Source of the DNA: Flagellimonas chongwuensis
Lineage (GTDB): Bacteria; Bacteroidota; Bacteroidia; Flavobacteriales; Flavobacteriaceae
Length of the DNA: 64,000 bases
Reading direction: 5' to 3'
NCBI RefSeq assembly: GCF_013376415.1
Contig: NZ_WYET01000001.1
Span: 124,001 to 188,000 of the forward strand
The notes under the pieces are model-generated. The model saw only the letters and a program-made list of their open reading frames with translations, was not told the DNA's origin and did not search any database. This document shows, in pieces, positions 9,429 to 17,050 of this stretch. Every line of letters begins with the position of its first letter. The first letter of the stretch is position 1. The position numbers and the translations under genes are program-made.

Positions 9429-9767
9429 TTAAATATCAAAATAAAGGAAGCTTACAAACCCCATCAATATTGCAGCCATTAACAAGGCGGTATTTATTCG
9501 TATCAACTTCGGGTTCAGATTTTTGCGGACAGTACATAGATGTAGTGCAAGTGCAAGAAGGAATACGGGCAAACTCAAATAGAGGTTAAACAGATAAAAC
9601 CATAACCAACTTGTAAAAAAGGACCAAGCTGAAAACGCCGATACTAGCGCCGGAACCCATTGATCAAATCCATTGACATTCTCAACGGGAAAAAGATAAT
9701 GTAGAAAAGTTGCCAAGAGTACCATAGGCCCTATCATCGCAATCAATAACAACACACTGCCGAGCAT
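9429..9767 (-). CDS. Small integral membrane protein
   Basis: The 112-residue product consists almost entirely of four hydrophobic segments (near residues 1-20, 35-55, 58-80 and 90-110) with short polar links, so it is an inner-membrane protein. No conserved motif or family is recognised. Its start lies 9 bp after the stop of the 336-residue membrane protein gene, which suggests coupled expression. Both are internal to the integrative element. Confidence 0.65.
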   Translation of the reverse strand: MLGSVLLLIAMIGPMVLLATFLHYLFPVENVNGFDQWVPALVSAFSAWSFFTSWLWFYLFNLYLSLPVFLLALALHLCTVRKNLNPKLIRINTALLMAAILMGFVSFLYFDI

Positions 9768-9776
9768 AATTAGCTT

Positions 9777-10787
9777 TTAGAGAAGATGAATTTCTTCACC
9801 ATTGGGAAGCACTAAACTTAACGGTATATTGCCATATTGGGTTTTATATAAAATTACCTTATCACGAACAGAAAGTTTATCGTACAAGACCGCACTTACC
9901 AAGAGTGACCCTGTTGTAAGTACGATCCGATTATTCTTTGAATGTCGGTTAGAGGTATGGGTAAATTTATCTTCAACTACCGCGGGCACGCCACGTTTGT
10001 ATGACCTATTCTTGTTCTTATTATAATTTCGGTAAGCCACGTAGAGTCTATATCCTTGATAAAGGGGTACGGCCCATAGCGGAAAAAGAACAACTACAAA
10101 ACTCCAAAATCCATTTATGATCAATAGAAATCCGATGGCTAGAAAAGGGCTGGATTTGACCAGACGATTTTTTATTTCAGCTTTCCATTTACGATTCAAA
10201 ACCTCATGATTTTTTGGTGTATATCTAGCGTGGGGTACGTGCTTCTCCAAATGCTTTTCCTCTTCATCTTCTTTTGGAATACCATTGGTTTCATCAGCCC
10301 GCCGCACCACTTGAAAATCTAATGTAATTCCTGATTTGGGCGCACGGTCCAACTGCACCTCTGCACCTACCCTAGCTTTCGAGTAACAAGAGTAGTCCAC
10401 TGCAAACTCATCATTATCAATATAGATATAATATGAACTTCTGGTTTTTGTCCTATTTCTATGACCATGAACAGGTCTATTACTAACAGTGGATTTGTGC
10501 AGCCTCTTATCCGTAATCTTTCCAGAAATCCGTGTTTTAACCCTTCTTTTTAAATCGATTGCTGTAGATGCAATGATATAGGCTATGACGCCAAAAAATA
10601 AAACCGAGAATGCCATCATCATATAAATGCCAAAGGAATCATTGGCAAAACTGGAATTGAACATAATAGAAAGGAACGACCAGAATATTCCAATCACGAC
10701 TACCGGAAATAGCAACATGCCATATAACTGACGCCTAAGCTTGGTCTTGTCTCCATGTTCTAAGGGCAATGTTTCTAATGTGGGCAT
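9777..10787 (-). CDS. Membrane protein with a central soluble domain
   Basis: The 336-residue product has two membrane helices near the N-terminus (about residues 20-40 and 50-75). A basic and beta-rich soluble stretch follows (about 85-160, starting SGKITDKRLHKS), then a charged linker and a second hydrophobic hairpin near 215-245. The C-terminal 80 residues are soluble. The helix-SGxI-beta pattern recalls DUF3592-type envelope proteins, but the match is only by eye. It is transcribed divergently from the MORN-repeat gene and forms a pair with the four-helix protein downstream. Confidence 0.65.
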   Translation of the reverse strand: MPTLETLPLEHGDKTKLRRQLYGMLLFPVVVIGIFWSFLSIMFNSSFANDSFGIYMMMAFSVLFFGVIAYIIASTAIDLKRRVKTRISGKITDKRLHKSTVSNRPVHGHRNRTKTRSSYYIYIDNDEFAVDYSCYSKARVGAEVQLDRAPKSGITLDFQVVRRADETNGIPKEDEEEKHLEKHVPHARYTPKNHEVLNRKWKAEIKNRLVKSSPFLAIGFLLIINGFWSFVVVLFPLWAVPLYQGYRLYVAYRNYNKNKNRSYKRGVPAVVEDKFTHTSNRHSKNNRIVLTTGSLLVSAVLYDKLSVRDKVILYKTQYGNIPLSLVLPNGEEIHLL

Positions 10788-10910
10788 GAGTCATTTATTA
10801 TGCAGAACCAAAATTAGAACCTGTACAAATCCATACAATAGGGCAATTGTCCTATTGCACTACAGGTGGGGTTTCCGGTAGTTTTGCTGGAAACCAATCC
10901 ATCAAAACAG

Positions 10911-12572
10911 ATGAATTCCAAAACCATTCTCAAAAAACTCTCCTCTACCGTACTTATAATTCTTGCACACTTTTTTTATTACAACGGGACTGCTCAAAAC
11001 CTACACCTTAACAATTTTGATATAAAGGACGGACAGGTAAAAGCGATGTCCATCACCAAATATCATGCTATTGGAGCCCATTTATATAGTGAAAAGAATG
11101 AACTTCTGTTCGACTCCAATGGGTATTTGACAGAGGATAAACTTTACTTGGACAACATTTACGAAACACGTACTTCCTATAATTACTTGGCCGATAGTTC
11201 AAAAGCCATTATGAAGAAGTTCAACTCATCGGGAAAACAAGAAGGAATCGCCAAAACACTTTACATCTACAAAACACCTATTGGTATAATTTCGGATGAC
11301 TTGCCAGAAACCGTAAAAAATGATGAAGGGCAATATATTGTTCTGGGTGGTTTAAAATATGGGGCCATCTTTAAATATCAAAAATATGTGATCGTTTATG
11401 AACTTGCCGAATCCAGCAATGGTAAGGCCACGGTTTTCTATACGAGCAATTATTCCTACGATGGATTAAAATTACATGAATCATATAACCAAGATGACAT
11501 ACGCTACTTTCGGTACAATGACCAAAACCATTTGGAGGAAGAATTGGGGATGTCCGATATATGGGAAAGCATTTTATACGATTATGTGTATGATGAATAT
11601 GGCAATTGGATCAAAAGAACAAAATTCAAAGCATCTAACTATTCGGGAAGTAAGTATCAATGGAATATTGACGAAGTAAAATACAGGATCATCACATACA
11701 CTAACGGCACCATTAGCGGTAACGGTACACCAACAACTCCAGAATTGGCTTATTCATCCAATCAGGGGAAATTACAAGACCTGCCAAAACTCAGCGACCC
11801 CATTTTAATGTCTAAATCAATGAAGTTTCTTCAAGATATTACCAGGCTCAGGAACGACACTAAACAAGGGAAGGCTGAAGCGACCAAAAACGAGGTCACC
11901 ATAACATGTTTAAATGGTGACTGTTCCAATGGCTTTGGGAAAGCAGATTTTGGGACCTACACTATTGAAGGCTTTTTTAGCAATGGAAAGGCACATGGGC
12001 AAGGAACTTTATTTTACAAGGACAATTCAGGATACTATCAGGGAAACTTTGTTGATGGATTTAGAGATGGATTTGGCATATACACATGGATAGACAGTAA
12101 GAACTATTACATTGGACAATGGGCAAAAGGGTATCAGAATGGCTATGGCTATATTAAAAACGGAGGTGAAATATTGCAGGCAGGCAAATACGAAAAAGGA
12201 AAGTTGGTTCAGGATTTCCTTACCGATGATTACAAGAAGAAAATTGCACGGGGAAACTGTGTAGGTGACTGTCAGAATGGATTTGGGTACTACAAGTTTG
12301 ACAATGGAGATAGCTATGTTGGGTTTTTTACCAATGGTAAAAGAGATCATGTAGGTGCTTATTCTTGGAAATCTGGAATGGCGCATATCGGAACAATTGT
12401 AAATGAACAGCATAACGGTTACGGTCAAGAATTCTATAGACCTAGCGGACAATATTATCTTGGTGATTTTTCACAAGGAAAACGCACTGGACTTGGCATT
12501 TTTTATAACAATGAGCATAAAATACTACAAAAAGGTATTTGGGGTGATGGACAATTGACAGATGAGTTCTAG
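10911..12572 (+). CDS. Secreted MORN-repeat protein
   Basis: The ATG at 10911 is chosen because it gives a good signal peptide (LIILAHFFYYNGTAQ); an in-frame GTG 45 bp upstream would add a non-hydrophobic extension. The 553-residue protein has an N-terminal half with many Tyr and Asp residues, resembling YD/RHS-like beta hairpins (DYVYDEYGNW). The C-terminal half has about seven MORN-type units, such as GKAHGQGTLFYKDNSGYYQG and GYQNGYGYI, in two blocks separated by a CVGDCQNGFG motif that echoes an earlier CLNGDCSNGFG. MORN repeats usually mediate binding or scaffolding. It is the only plus-strand cargo gene of the element. No enzyme activity is evident. Confidence 0.8.
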   Translation: MNSKTILKKLSSTVLIILAHFFYYNGTAQNLHLNNFDIKDGQVKAMSITKYHAIGAHLYSEKNELLFDSNGYLTEDKLYLDNIYETRTSYNYLADSSKAIMKKFNSSGKQEGIAKTLYIYKTPIGIISDDLPETVKNDEGQYIVLGGLKYGAIFKYQKYVIVYELAESSNGKATVFYTSNYSYDGLKLHESYNQDDIRYFRYNDQNHLEEELGMSDIWESILYDYVYDEYGNWIKRTKFKASNYSGSKYQWNIDEVKYRIITYTNGTISGNGTPTTPELAYSSNQGKLQDLPKLSDPILMSKSMKFLQDITRLRNDTKQGKAEATKNEVTITCLNGDCSNGFGKADFGTYTIEGFFSNGKAHGQGTLFYKDNSGYYQGNFVDGFRDGFGIYTWIDSKNYYIGQWAKGYQNGYGYIKNGGEILQAGKYEKGKLVQDFLTDDYKKKIARGNCVGDCQNGFGYYKFDNGDSYVGFFTNGKRDHVGAYSWKSGMAHIGTIVNEQHNGYGQEFYRPSGQYYLGDFSQGKRTGLGIFYNNEHKILQKGIWGDGQLTDEF

Positions 12573-13229
12573 AAAACTTGATTTTATGAAAAGCTTGCGC
12601 TACCCAAGATTCATTTAGTATTAAAAATCAAAATTTAGCGAGCGTAACGCAGTGAAGTGCTGCAAGCGTCCCAAAACTTACCCTTAACTAATACTACTGA
12701 GCGAGGTAATTTTATCCATTAATCCGATATACTCTTCTCATCATTTGAGGTAATCCAACGGTCTGTTAGCCTCAATTTTATATTGTTCCAATCTCCATTC
12801 CGTTATTTTAAGCTTTAGACTGCTTCCATAGGCCATTTTGTTTTTTCATCAAATTGTGTCAATTTTTTCGTCAAAAATTTCCAGGGCTTACAGGGCTTCC
12901 CAAAGGGTTTACTGTAGATTTAGGAAAAGTTTACTGTAGCCCCGATTTTTGTGAAGTATTACAAAATCAGGTCAATCAACTGGTTTTCAACTTGTTGAAT
13001 ACCCAAAAACAACCGTGATGGCGCAATCTGCGCATCACCCTCTTGCTATTCCTTTTTTCACGCAAGCGTGAAAACCGAAATACCTTTCTTTGGTGTATAG
13101 AGTAACAATAAATTCAGTGGTTTTTGTTTATTAGAAGCTGTTGAATGAATTTATCTTCCCGAACACTACAAAAACTCGATAGGAACCAAGCGCAAAAGTC
13201 TGGGTAAGATTGGGACTTGCAACACTACG
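12573..13229. other. Gene-free 0.66 kb between MORN gene and integrase
   Basis: No convincing open frame is seen. It contains an 11-bp direct repeat GTTTACTGTAG at 12907-12917 and 12929-12939 (22 bp apart, two helical turns) and a perfect 9-bp inverted repeat with a 2-bp loop (TTTTCACGC at 13055-13063, GCGTGAAAA at 13066-13074). The inverted repeat has no T-tract on the side expected for the converging transcripts. These could be recombination or regulatory sites of the element. Confidence 0.45.
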
Positions 13230-14498
13230 TTACCCTTGGTTCGCTTTCTTCTTTAAATCTGATTCGGTTGCTACTTCTAATTTGCTTCTCAAAATCTCCA
13301 TATCCTCACCAACCTTCCTTTCCAACACCTTTGCATAAATCTGGGTGGTGGTAAGTTTTCGATGTCCCAACATTTTTGAAATGGTTTCTATGGGTACACC
13401 ATTGGTCAGGGTAACTGTCGTGGCGAACGTATGCCTTGCCATGTGAAATGTAAGATTCTTTTTAATTTTTGCTTCACTTGCAATCTCTTTCAAATAGGCG
13501 TTCATCTTTTGATTTGATATTCTTGGGAACAGCGTATTATTTATTACTGATCTGGAATCTTGTTTATACCGTTCAATCAAATCCATAGCTTTTTTTAAAA
13601 GTGGTATTTTAACAGGGTTATGGGTTTTCTGCCTTTTAGTGATTATCCAATATTTTTTATCCAACCCCATTATTACGTTATCTTCGGTCAGAAGCATTAA
13701 ATCAGTATAGCATATACCGGTATAGCAACTGAATACAAAAAGATCTCTAACAGTTTTTAATCGCTTGGTTTGAAGCTCCAATTCTTCAATCGCTTGAAGT
13801 TCCTCGGAACCTAAATATTCTCTGTTCTTAGGGGTCAACCTTTGTTTAAACTGCCTAAACGGGTCTTTATCTATCCACTCCAGTCGATAGGCTAGAGAGA
13901 CCATTTTCCTCAGTCTTTGAATATGCTTCATTACAGCATTGTTACCAATTTGCTTCTGATAGTGATTAGGTTTATGCTTGCGAAGAAAATTTTCAAAGTC
14001 AAGGATAAACTTATAATTCAGTTCATCAAGTCTGATGTCTTCCAATTTTAATTTTGTTTTCAAGAATAAAAAGATATACTTCTGGCTTGTCAGGTAGAGT
14101 CTCGAGGTATTTCCGTGGAGCTTGGGAAACATATTGGAATTATGGTAGGACACTAAGTCCTTCATGGTAAAATGTTGATTCTCCACTTCCTCATCCAGAA
14201 ACCTGGCCTTTACACTCTTAGGAGTGATATGTTTACCCTCTATTCGTAATTGTTGGAATGAATGAAACAAACCAGAGTAGAACCCATCAAGATATTGGTT
14301 GATGGATTTGGCATCAATAGTAGAATTTTTTACCCGCTGCCTTTCGGAGTCCCAGTGATTGATTTGGATTCTCCGCTTTAAACTAATGTTCAGTTTTTTA
14401 CCATTGACAGAAATCCTGGCATAAATAGGGGCTTTTCCATTTTTTGACCTACCGGAATAAAGCCAAAACAGGACGGAAAAAGTGAAATTTGACCTCAT
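13230..14498 (-). CDS. Tyrosine recombinase/integrase (CTnDOT-like)
   Basis: The 422-residue product has an N-terminal arm-binding region typical of Bacteroidota integrases, a SAM-like core-binding domain around residues 105-200, and a C-terminal catalytic domain. The catalytic HxxR box is HMARHTF, followed by LGHRKLTTTQIYAKV with the Tyr nucleophile. At the place of the first catalytic Arg the protein reads TGICYTDL with Cys263, not TGLRxxD; IntDOT-type integrases also lack this Arg. It is the recombinase of the element and lies next to the tRNA-proximal end. The start is an ATG, and sub-terminal repeats lie 30-130 bp upstream. Confidence 0.95.
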   Translation of the reverse strand: MRSNFTFSVLFWLYSGRSKNGKAPIYARISVNGKKLNISLKRRIQINHWDSERQRVKNSTIDAKSINQYLDGFYSGLFHSFQQLRIEGKHITPKSVKARFLDEEVENQHFTMKDLVSYHNSNMFPKLHGNTSRLYLTSQKYIFLFLKTKLKLEDIRLDELNYKFILDFENFLRKHKPNHYQKQIGNNAVMKHIQRLRKMVSLAYRLEWIDKDPFRQFKQRLTPKNREYLGSEELQAIEELELQTKRLKTVRDLFVFSCYTGICYTDLMLLTEDNVIMGLDKKYWIITKRQKTHNPVKIPLLKKAMDLIERYKQDSRSVINNTLFPRISNQKMNAYLKEIASEAKIKKNLTFHMARHTFATTVTLTNGVPIETISKMLGHRKLTTTQIYAKVLERKVGEDMEILRSKLEVATESDLKKKANQG

Positions 14499-14605
14499 AG
14501 TTGTCTTCTTTTTGTTAAACGTTGACGAAGACGAAAGTCAAATCAAATCGAGTGTTCCAACTAAATTACTGAATTTTAATTACTTAAATTAAAATAGCAA
14601 CTTGA

Positions 14606-14628
14606 AAAATGTTGACGATTTGTGAACT
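14606..14628 (+). repeat. Sub-terminal 23-bp repeat, candidate integrase arm site (right)
   Basis: Exact direct copy of 5515-5537. It lies between the integrase start and the right att core. A related inverted motif also occurs: GACGAAAGTCAAATCAAATC at 14530-14549 resembles the reverse complement of 5543-5561. Confidence 0.55.
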
Positions 14629-14705
14629 CTAAAAGCCGAAATCAAAGTAATTCAATTAAAATCAAAAAATATTAAATGTCTGGTTTTCATTTATTTAATG
14701 ATTCT

Positions 14706-14752
14706 TTGAATCATTAAGAAGTCAAAAAGTAGCCCCGGCAAGAATCGAACTT
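14706..14752 (+). repeat. Right attachment site (direct repeat copy 2)
   Basis: This 47-bp sequence is identical to 5422-5468. It covers the last 23 nt of the tRNA-Arg gene and 24 bp beyond it. Because the tRNA is complete on this side, the element has rebuilt its 3' end. Confidence 0.85.
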
Positions 14753-14801
14753 GCATCTAAAGTTTAGGAAACTTCTATTCTATCCATTGAACTACGGGGC
14801 C
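14730..14801 (-). tRNA. tRNA-Arg(CCU)
   Basis: Reading the minus strand, GGCCCCG at the 5' end pairs with CGGGGCT at the 3' end (one G-U pair). The D-arm, a 5-bp anticodon stem with loop TTCCTAA, and the T-arm GCAAG-TTCGATT-CTTGC follow. The anticodon CCT reads AGG, giving tRNA-Arg. The discriminator is A and CCA is not encoded. Length is 72 nt. It is the integration target of the adjacent element. Confidence 0.95.
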
Positions 14802-14892
14802 ATTCCATAAAATGGACTGCAAAAATAGGGTTTTTGATGGATTTTATGCAAACACACCTATCTATTTGCTTCAAAAAGACCGAGGGAAGTAT

Positions 14893-15297
14893 CTAGGTTC
14901 GTCTTGCCTCTTCTTCCTTCAAAATTTTTTCCAGATAGGAACGTGACAAGGGTTTGTCCACATAACCCGAAATCATACCGTTCTTTTTGGCTATGGCACG
15001 GTCCTTTGCATTGGTAAACGCTGAAAGAACATATACACTGGGTAGCAGATGTCCTTTGAACAAGTTTCTTAGATTTTCCAGAAAATCCCATCCGTTCATA
15101 CCATCCATAACTAGGTCTAAAAAGATAATATCGGGCAATTTGTTATGCTCCTCAATCGAACTCAAACAAGCTTGTATGCCTTCCTCTCCGCTAGAGCAAG
15201 TAACAATATCGAAATTTCCATGGGATTGCTGTATGCAGTACCGAGTCGCAAATTGCGACACCAAGTCATCGTCTATGATAAACGTTGTTAACTTCAT
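14893..15297 (-). CDS. Stand-alone response regulator receiver protein
   Basis: The ATG at 15297 gives a 134-residue CheY-like protein; an upstream in-frame start would add 15 unrelated residues. The acidic cluster is FIIDDD, the phospho-acceptor Asp lies in IIFLDLVMDG, the conserved Ser/Thr is in YVLSAF, and the conserved Lys is in YVDKPL. There is no output domain, so it should work through protein-protein contact in a phosphorelay. The partner kinase is not in this window. It lies outside the integrative element. Confidence 0.9.
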   Translation of the reverse strand: MKLTTFIIDDDLVSQFATRYCIQQSHGNFDIVTCSSGEEGIQACLSSIEEHNKLPDIIFLDLVMDGMNGWDFLENLRNLFKGHLLPSVYVLSAFTNAKDRAIAKKNGMISGYVDKPLSRSYLEKILKEEEARRT

Positions 15298-15399
15298 GTA
15301 GGGACTATTACGTAAGTTTGGGGAGAGCAAAGCTAGAAGCAATCCATCAATGCACCATTCATTTTCGTTGTTTGGCCCGAATATACCGTCAAGACAACC

Positions 15400-15813
15400 T
15401 TAATGCGGTAATTTACCCCTTACAACACCATAAACGAACGCACCTAACATCGCTCCTATCAGCACAATAACTATAGGCCAATACCCAGCTCCTACCAATA
15501 TATAAATGGGTCCAGGACATGCCCCGGCCAACGCCCAACCCAATCCAAAAAGGGTTCCTCCCAAGATATATCGGGTAAAGGATTTTTCCTTGTCCTCAAT
15601 ATGGATGGATTCGCCAAAAAAGGATTTAGTTTTTGATTTCTTGATCCACTGTACCAATACAATCCCAACAGCTAAGGCTGAACCAATTATTCCGTACATG
15701 TGGAACGAATCGAACTGGAACATTTCATAAATCCTGAACCAAGATGCTGCTTCAGATTTGTACAATACAATACCCAAGAATGTCCCTAATATGATATAAA
15801 CTAGATTCTTCAT
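15400..15813 (-). CDS. YeeE/YedE-type sulfur transport protein, half 2 (DUF6691-like)
   Basis: The 137-residue membrane protein has four predicted helices and the motif GWALAGACPGP, typical of the second half of split YeeE/YedE (TsuA-like) transporters, in which the Cys binds thiosulfate or sulfane sulfur. The gene begins 2 bp after the other half (15816-16367), so the two should form one permease. It ends the long minus-strand operon that starts at TolC. The context of rhodanese, persulfide dioxygenase-like and sulfite dehydrogenase genes supports a sulfur substrate. Confidence 0.88.
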   Translation of the reverse strand: MKNLVYIILGTFLGIVLYKSEAASWFRIYEMFQFDSFHMYGIIGSALAVGIVLVQWIKKSKTKSFFGESIHIEDKEKSFTRYILGGTLFGLGWALAGACPGPIYILVGAGYWPIVIVLIGAMLGAFVYGVVRGKLPH

Positions 15814-15815
15814 GC

Positions 15816-16367
15816 TTAAAAAATTAAAGGGAACAATAAGTGAACCATAATCAATCCACCAATAAAAAATCCGATGACCGCAATGAGTGAAGGTCGCTGT
15901 AAATTACTCAAGCCCGAAATCGCGTGCCCAGAGGTACATCCGCCTGCATAACGCGTTCCGAAGCCCACCAAAAACCCTGCAACCAAAAGGATGATCCAGA
16001 CCTTTGGGTCGGACAACGATTCCAAACTAAATAATTCCGTGGGCAAATAGGCTTTTCCTGCACTACTGAATCCCAATTCTTGAAGTTTGTTTACGGTTTT
16101 AGGTGAAATATCGACCGCTGGATTGGGTGACAACCAATGTGCGCCCAAAAATCCGCCAATTACCGAACCAAGAACCACCAAAAGGTTCCAGCGTTTGGAT
16201 TTGATATCTACTTTGAAGTAATCTGTGAATTTTCCAGCGCCTCCGATAGAGCAAAAAGTCTCTAGGTTGGAGGACATACCGAAGCGTTTGCCCATTAAAA
16301 TGAGCAGCGCCATAAGGATGGCAATAAGGGGCCCTGCTACATACCAGGGCCAAGGTTGGTAAAGCAT
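15816..16367 (-). CDS. YeeE/YedE-type sulfur transport protein, half 1
   Basis: The 183-residue membrane protein has a hydrophobic N-terminal helix and further helices. The signature GTRYAGGCTSGHAISGLS has the conserved Cys thought to pass thiosulfate or other sulfane sulfur across the membrane in this family. A second segment, CSIGGAG, carries another Cys. It pairs with the DUF6691-like half 2 bp downstream. Its ATG lies inside one arm of a perfect 12-bp inverted repeat (16361-16405), so its translation may be controlled by RNA folding. Confidence 0.9.
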   Translation of the reverse strand: MLYQPWPWYVAGPLIAILMALLILMGKRFGMSSNLETFCSIGGAGKFTDYFKVDIKSKRWNLLVVLGSVIGGFLGAHWLSPNPAVDISPKTVNKLQELGFSSAGKAYLPTELFSLESLSDPKVWIILLVAGFLVGFGTRYAGGCTSGHAISGLSNLQRPSLIAVIGFFIGGLIMVHLLFPLIF

Positions 16368-16405
16368 TTTCGCGAGGTTTTATACAAATGTCACGAAAAT
16401 GCTTT
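16361..16405 (-). promoter_or_regulatory. Inverted repeat that covers the YeeE-like start codon
   Basis: AAAGCATTTTCG (16361-16372) and CGAAAATGCTTT (16394-16405) are exact reverse complements separated by 21 bp. In the minus-strand transcript they form a 12-bp stem in the gap between the DUF2892 gene and the transporter gene, and the ATG at 16365-16367 is inside the 3' arm. There is no T-tract, so it is more likely a translational or RNA-stability element than a terminator. Confidence 0.6.
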
Positions 16406-16427
16406 AATTATCAAATATAGGAGGGGT

Positions 16428-16631
16428 TTAGCAACAATCCTTTTCCCCGTCGGACACCCCAAACTTTTTCAAGATATCTTCGAGCAAACACCATTTGGTC
16501 AAGGAAGATTGCAACAAATTGGCACCGACAAATGCGGTAAACCAAAGCCAGTTTTGACTCACATATATGGCCAATATCAAACTGATCAATATAAAGGTTC
16601 CTGCTACTCCTCGCACGATTCTATTTCTCAT
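16428..16631 (-). CDS. DUF2892 (YgaP-like transmembrane) protein
   Basis: The 67-residue product has two hydrophobic helices and the typical DUF2892 pattern (N-terminal RNRIVRGVAG, then WLWFTAFVGANLLQSSLT followed by CLLEDILKKFG). It ends in a DCC tail. In other bacteria this domain is fused to or encoded beside rhodanese domains, as in YgaP, and is associated with sulfur handling at the inner membrane. It lies between the PII-like gene (9 bp) and the YeeE-like gene (60 bp). A paralogue is at 23159-23365. Confidence 0.85.
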   Translation of the reverse strand: MRNRIVRGVAGTFILISLILAIYVSQNWLWFTAFVGANLLQSSLTKWCLLEDILKKFGVSDGEKDCC

Positions 16632-16640
16632 TTTTAAATT

Positions 16641-16946
16641 TTAAACGGTTCTTTCAATGGGTATTTCTACTGCCCTTATAGGATTGGTAGTCTCGCTATT
16701 TTCATTGAATTGTTTTATGAGTTTGAACAATTCGGTTACTTTTTCTTCTTCAGTAAAGGAGAAGAACATATCGGATGCGGAACCACCCTTTTCACTAGGA
16801 AACCAACTGCTGGTGTACATTAATGGTGCGGCATTTTTGTATCCGTCGATATCGGAACCGCTGAAACTTTCCACACCAGCCTTTTTAAACAGTTTAAAAA
16901 CCTCGCTTTTATATTCCTCAACCGTGGTGACGATAATCATTTTCAT
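16641..16946 (-). CDS. PII-like (GlnB-fold) small protein
   Basis: The ATG at 16946 gives 101 residues; an upstream TTG would add eight Asn/Lys residues. The N-terminal MIIVTTVEEYKSEVFKLFKKA followed by VESFSGSDIDG resembles PII-like proteins found beside RND efflux and bicarbonate or metal transport genes in Bacteroidota. These lack the classic T-loop Tyr and bind other effectors. It probably senses a small molecule and modulates a nearby membrane protein, here the RND pump or sulfur transporter. The family call is by pattern only. Confidence 0.65.
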   Translation of the reverse strand: MKMIIVTTVEEYKSEVFKLFKKAGVESFSGSDIDGYKNAAPLMYTSSWFPSEKGGSASDMFFSFTEEEKVTELFKLIKQFNENSETTNPIRAVEIPIERTV

Positions 16947-16956
16947 GTGCTTATTT

Positions 16957-17049
16957 TTATTGTTTTTCAAGGGTCACATGCAACCTTTGACGACTAAAAG
17001 AATCATTGCCCTGTATCTCAAAAGATTCTTCTAGTAGTGTCGGTTTCAT
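16957..17049 (-). CDS. Possible 30-residue small protein
   Basis: An ATG at 17047-17049, directly after the RND pump stop codon, opens a frame of 30 codons ending in LEKQ and a TAA at 16957-16959. The peptide is polar with no membrane segment. It fills nearly the whole gap between the pump and the PII-like gene and stops 11 bp before the latter's ATG, a spacing that would allow translational coupling. No homologue is recognised. Confidence 0.4.
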   Translation of the reverse strand: MKPTLLEESFEIQGNDSFSRQRLHVTLEKQ

Positions 17050-17050
17050 G

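Larger units (their letters stand above)
5422..14752. mobile_element. Integrative element in the 3' end of tRNA-Arg(CCU)
   Basis: A perfect 47-bp direct repeat at 5422-5468 and 14706-14752 encloses about 9.3 kb. The right copy contains the last 23 nt of the intact tRNA-Arg plus 24 bp downstream; the left copy has only this 3' part and no tRNA body. A tyrosine recombinase gene lies next to the right end. This is the classic arrangement of an element integrated into a tRNA 3' end and regenerating it. Cargo: a NarL-type regulator, TPR histidine kinase, one secreted protein, two membrane proteins and a MORN-repeat protein. No replication, relaxase or transfer genes are seen, so it is probably a non-conjugative island or a decayed element. 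Confidence 0.85.

Noticed and set aside
10866..10910. GTG start for the MORN-repeat protein
   Set aside because: The 15 added residues spoil the N-terminal placement of the signal peptide; ATG at 10911 fits better.
13055..13074. Perfect palindrome as integrase terminator
   Set aside because: It lies about 155 bp after the stop codon and has no T-tract on the minus-strand 3' side, so it is listed only as an unexplained inverted repeat.
5422..14752. Reading the integrative element as a defence island
   Set aside because: None of its genes shows a nuclease, reverse transcriptase, NTPase or toxin signature; the recognisable cargo is signalling and envelope proteins.
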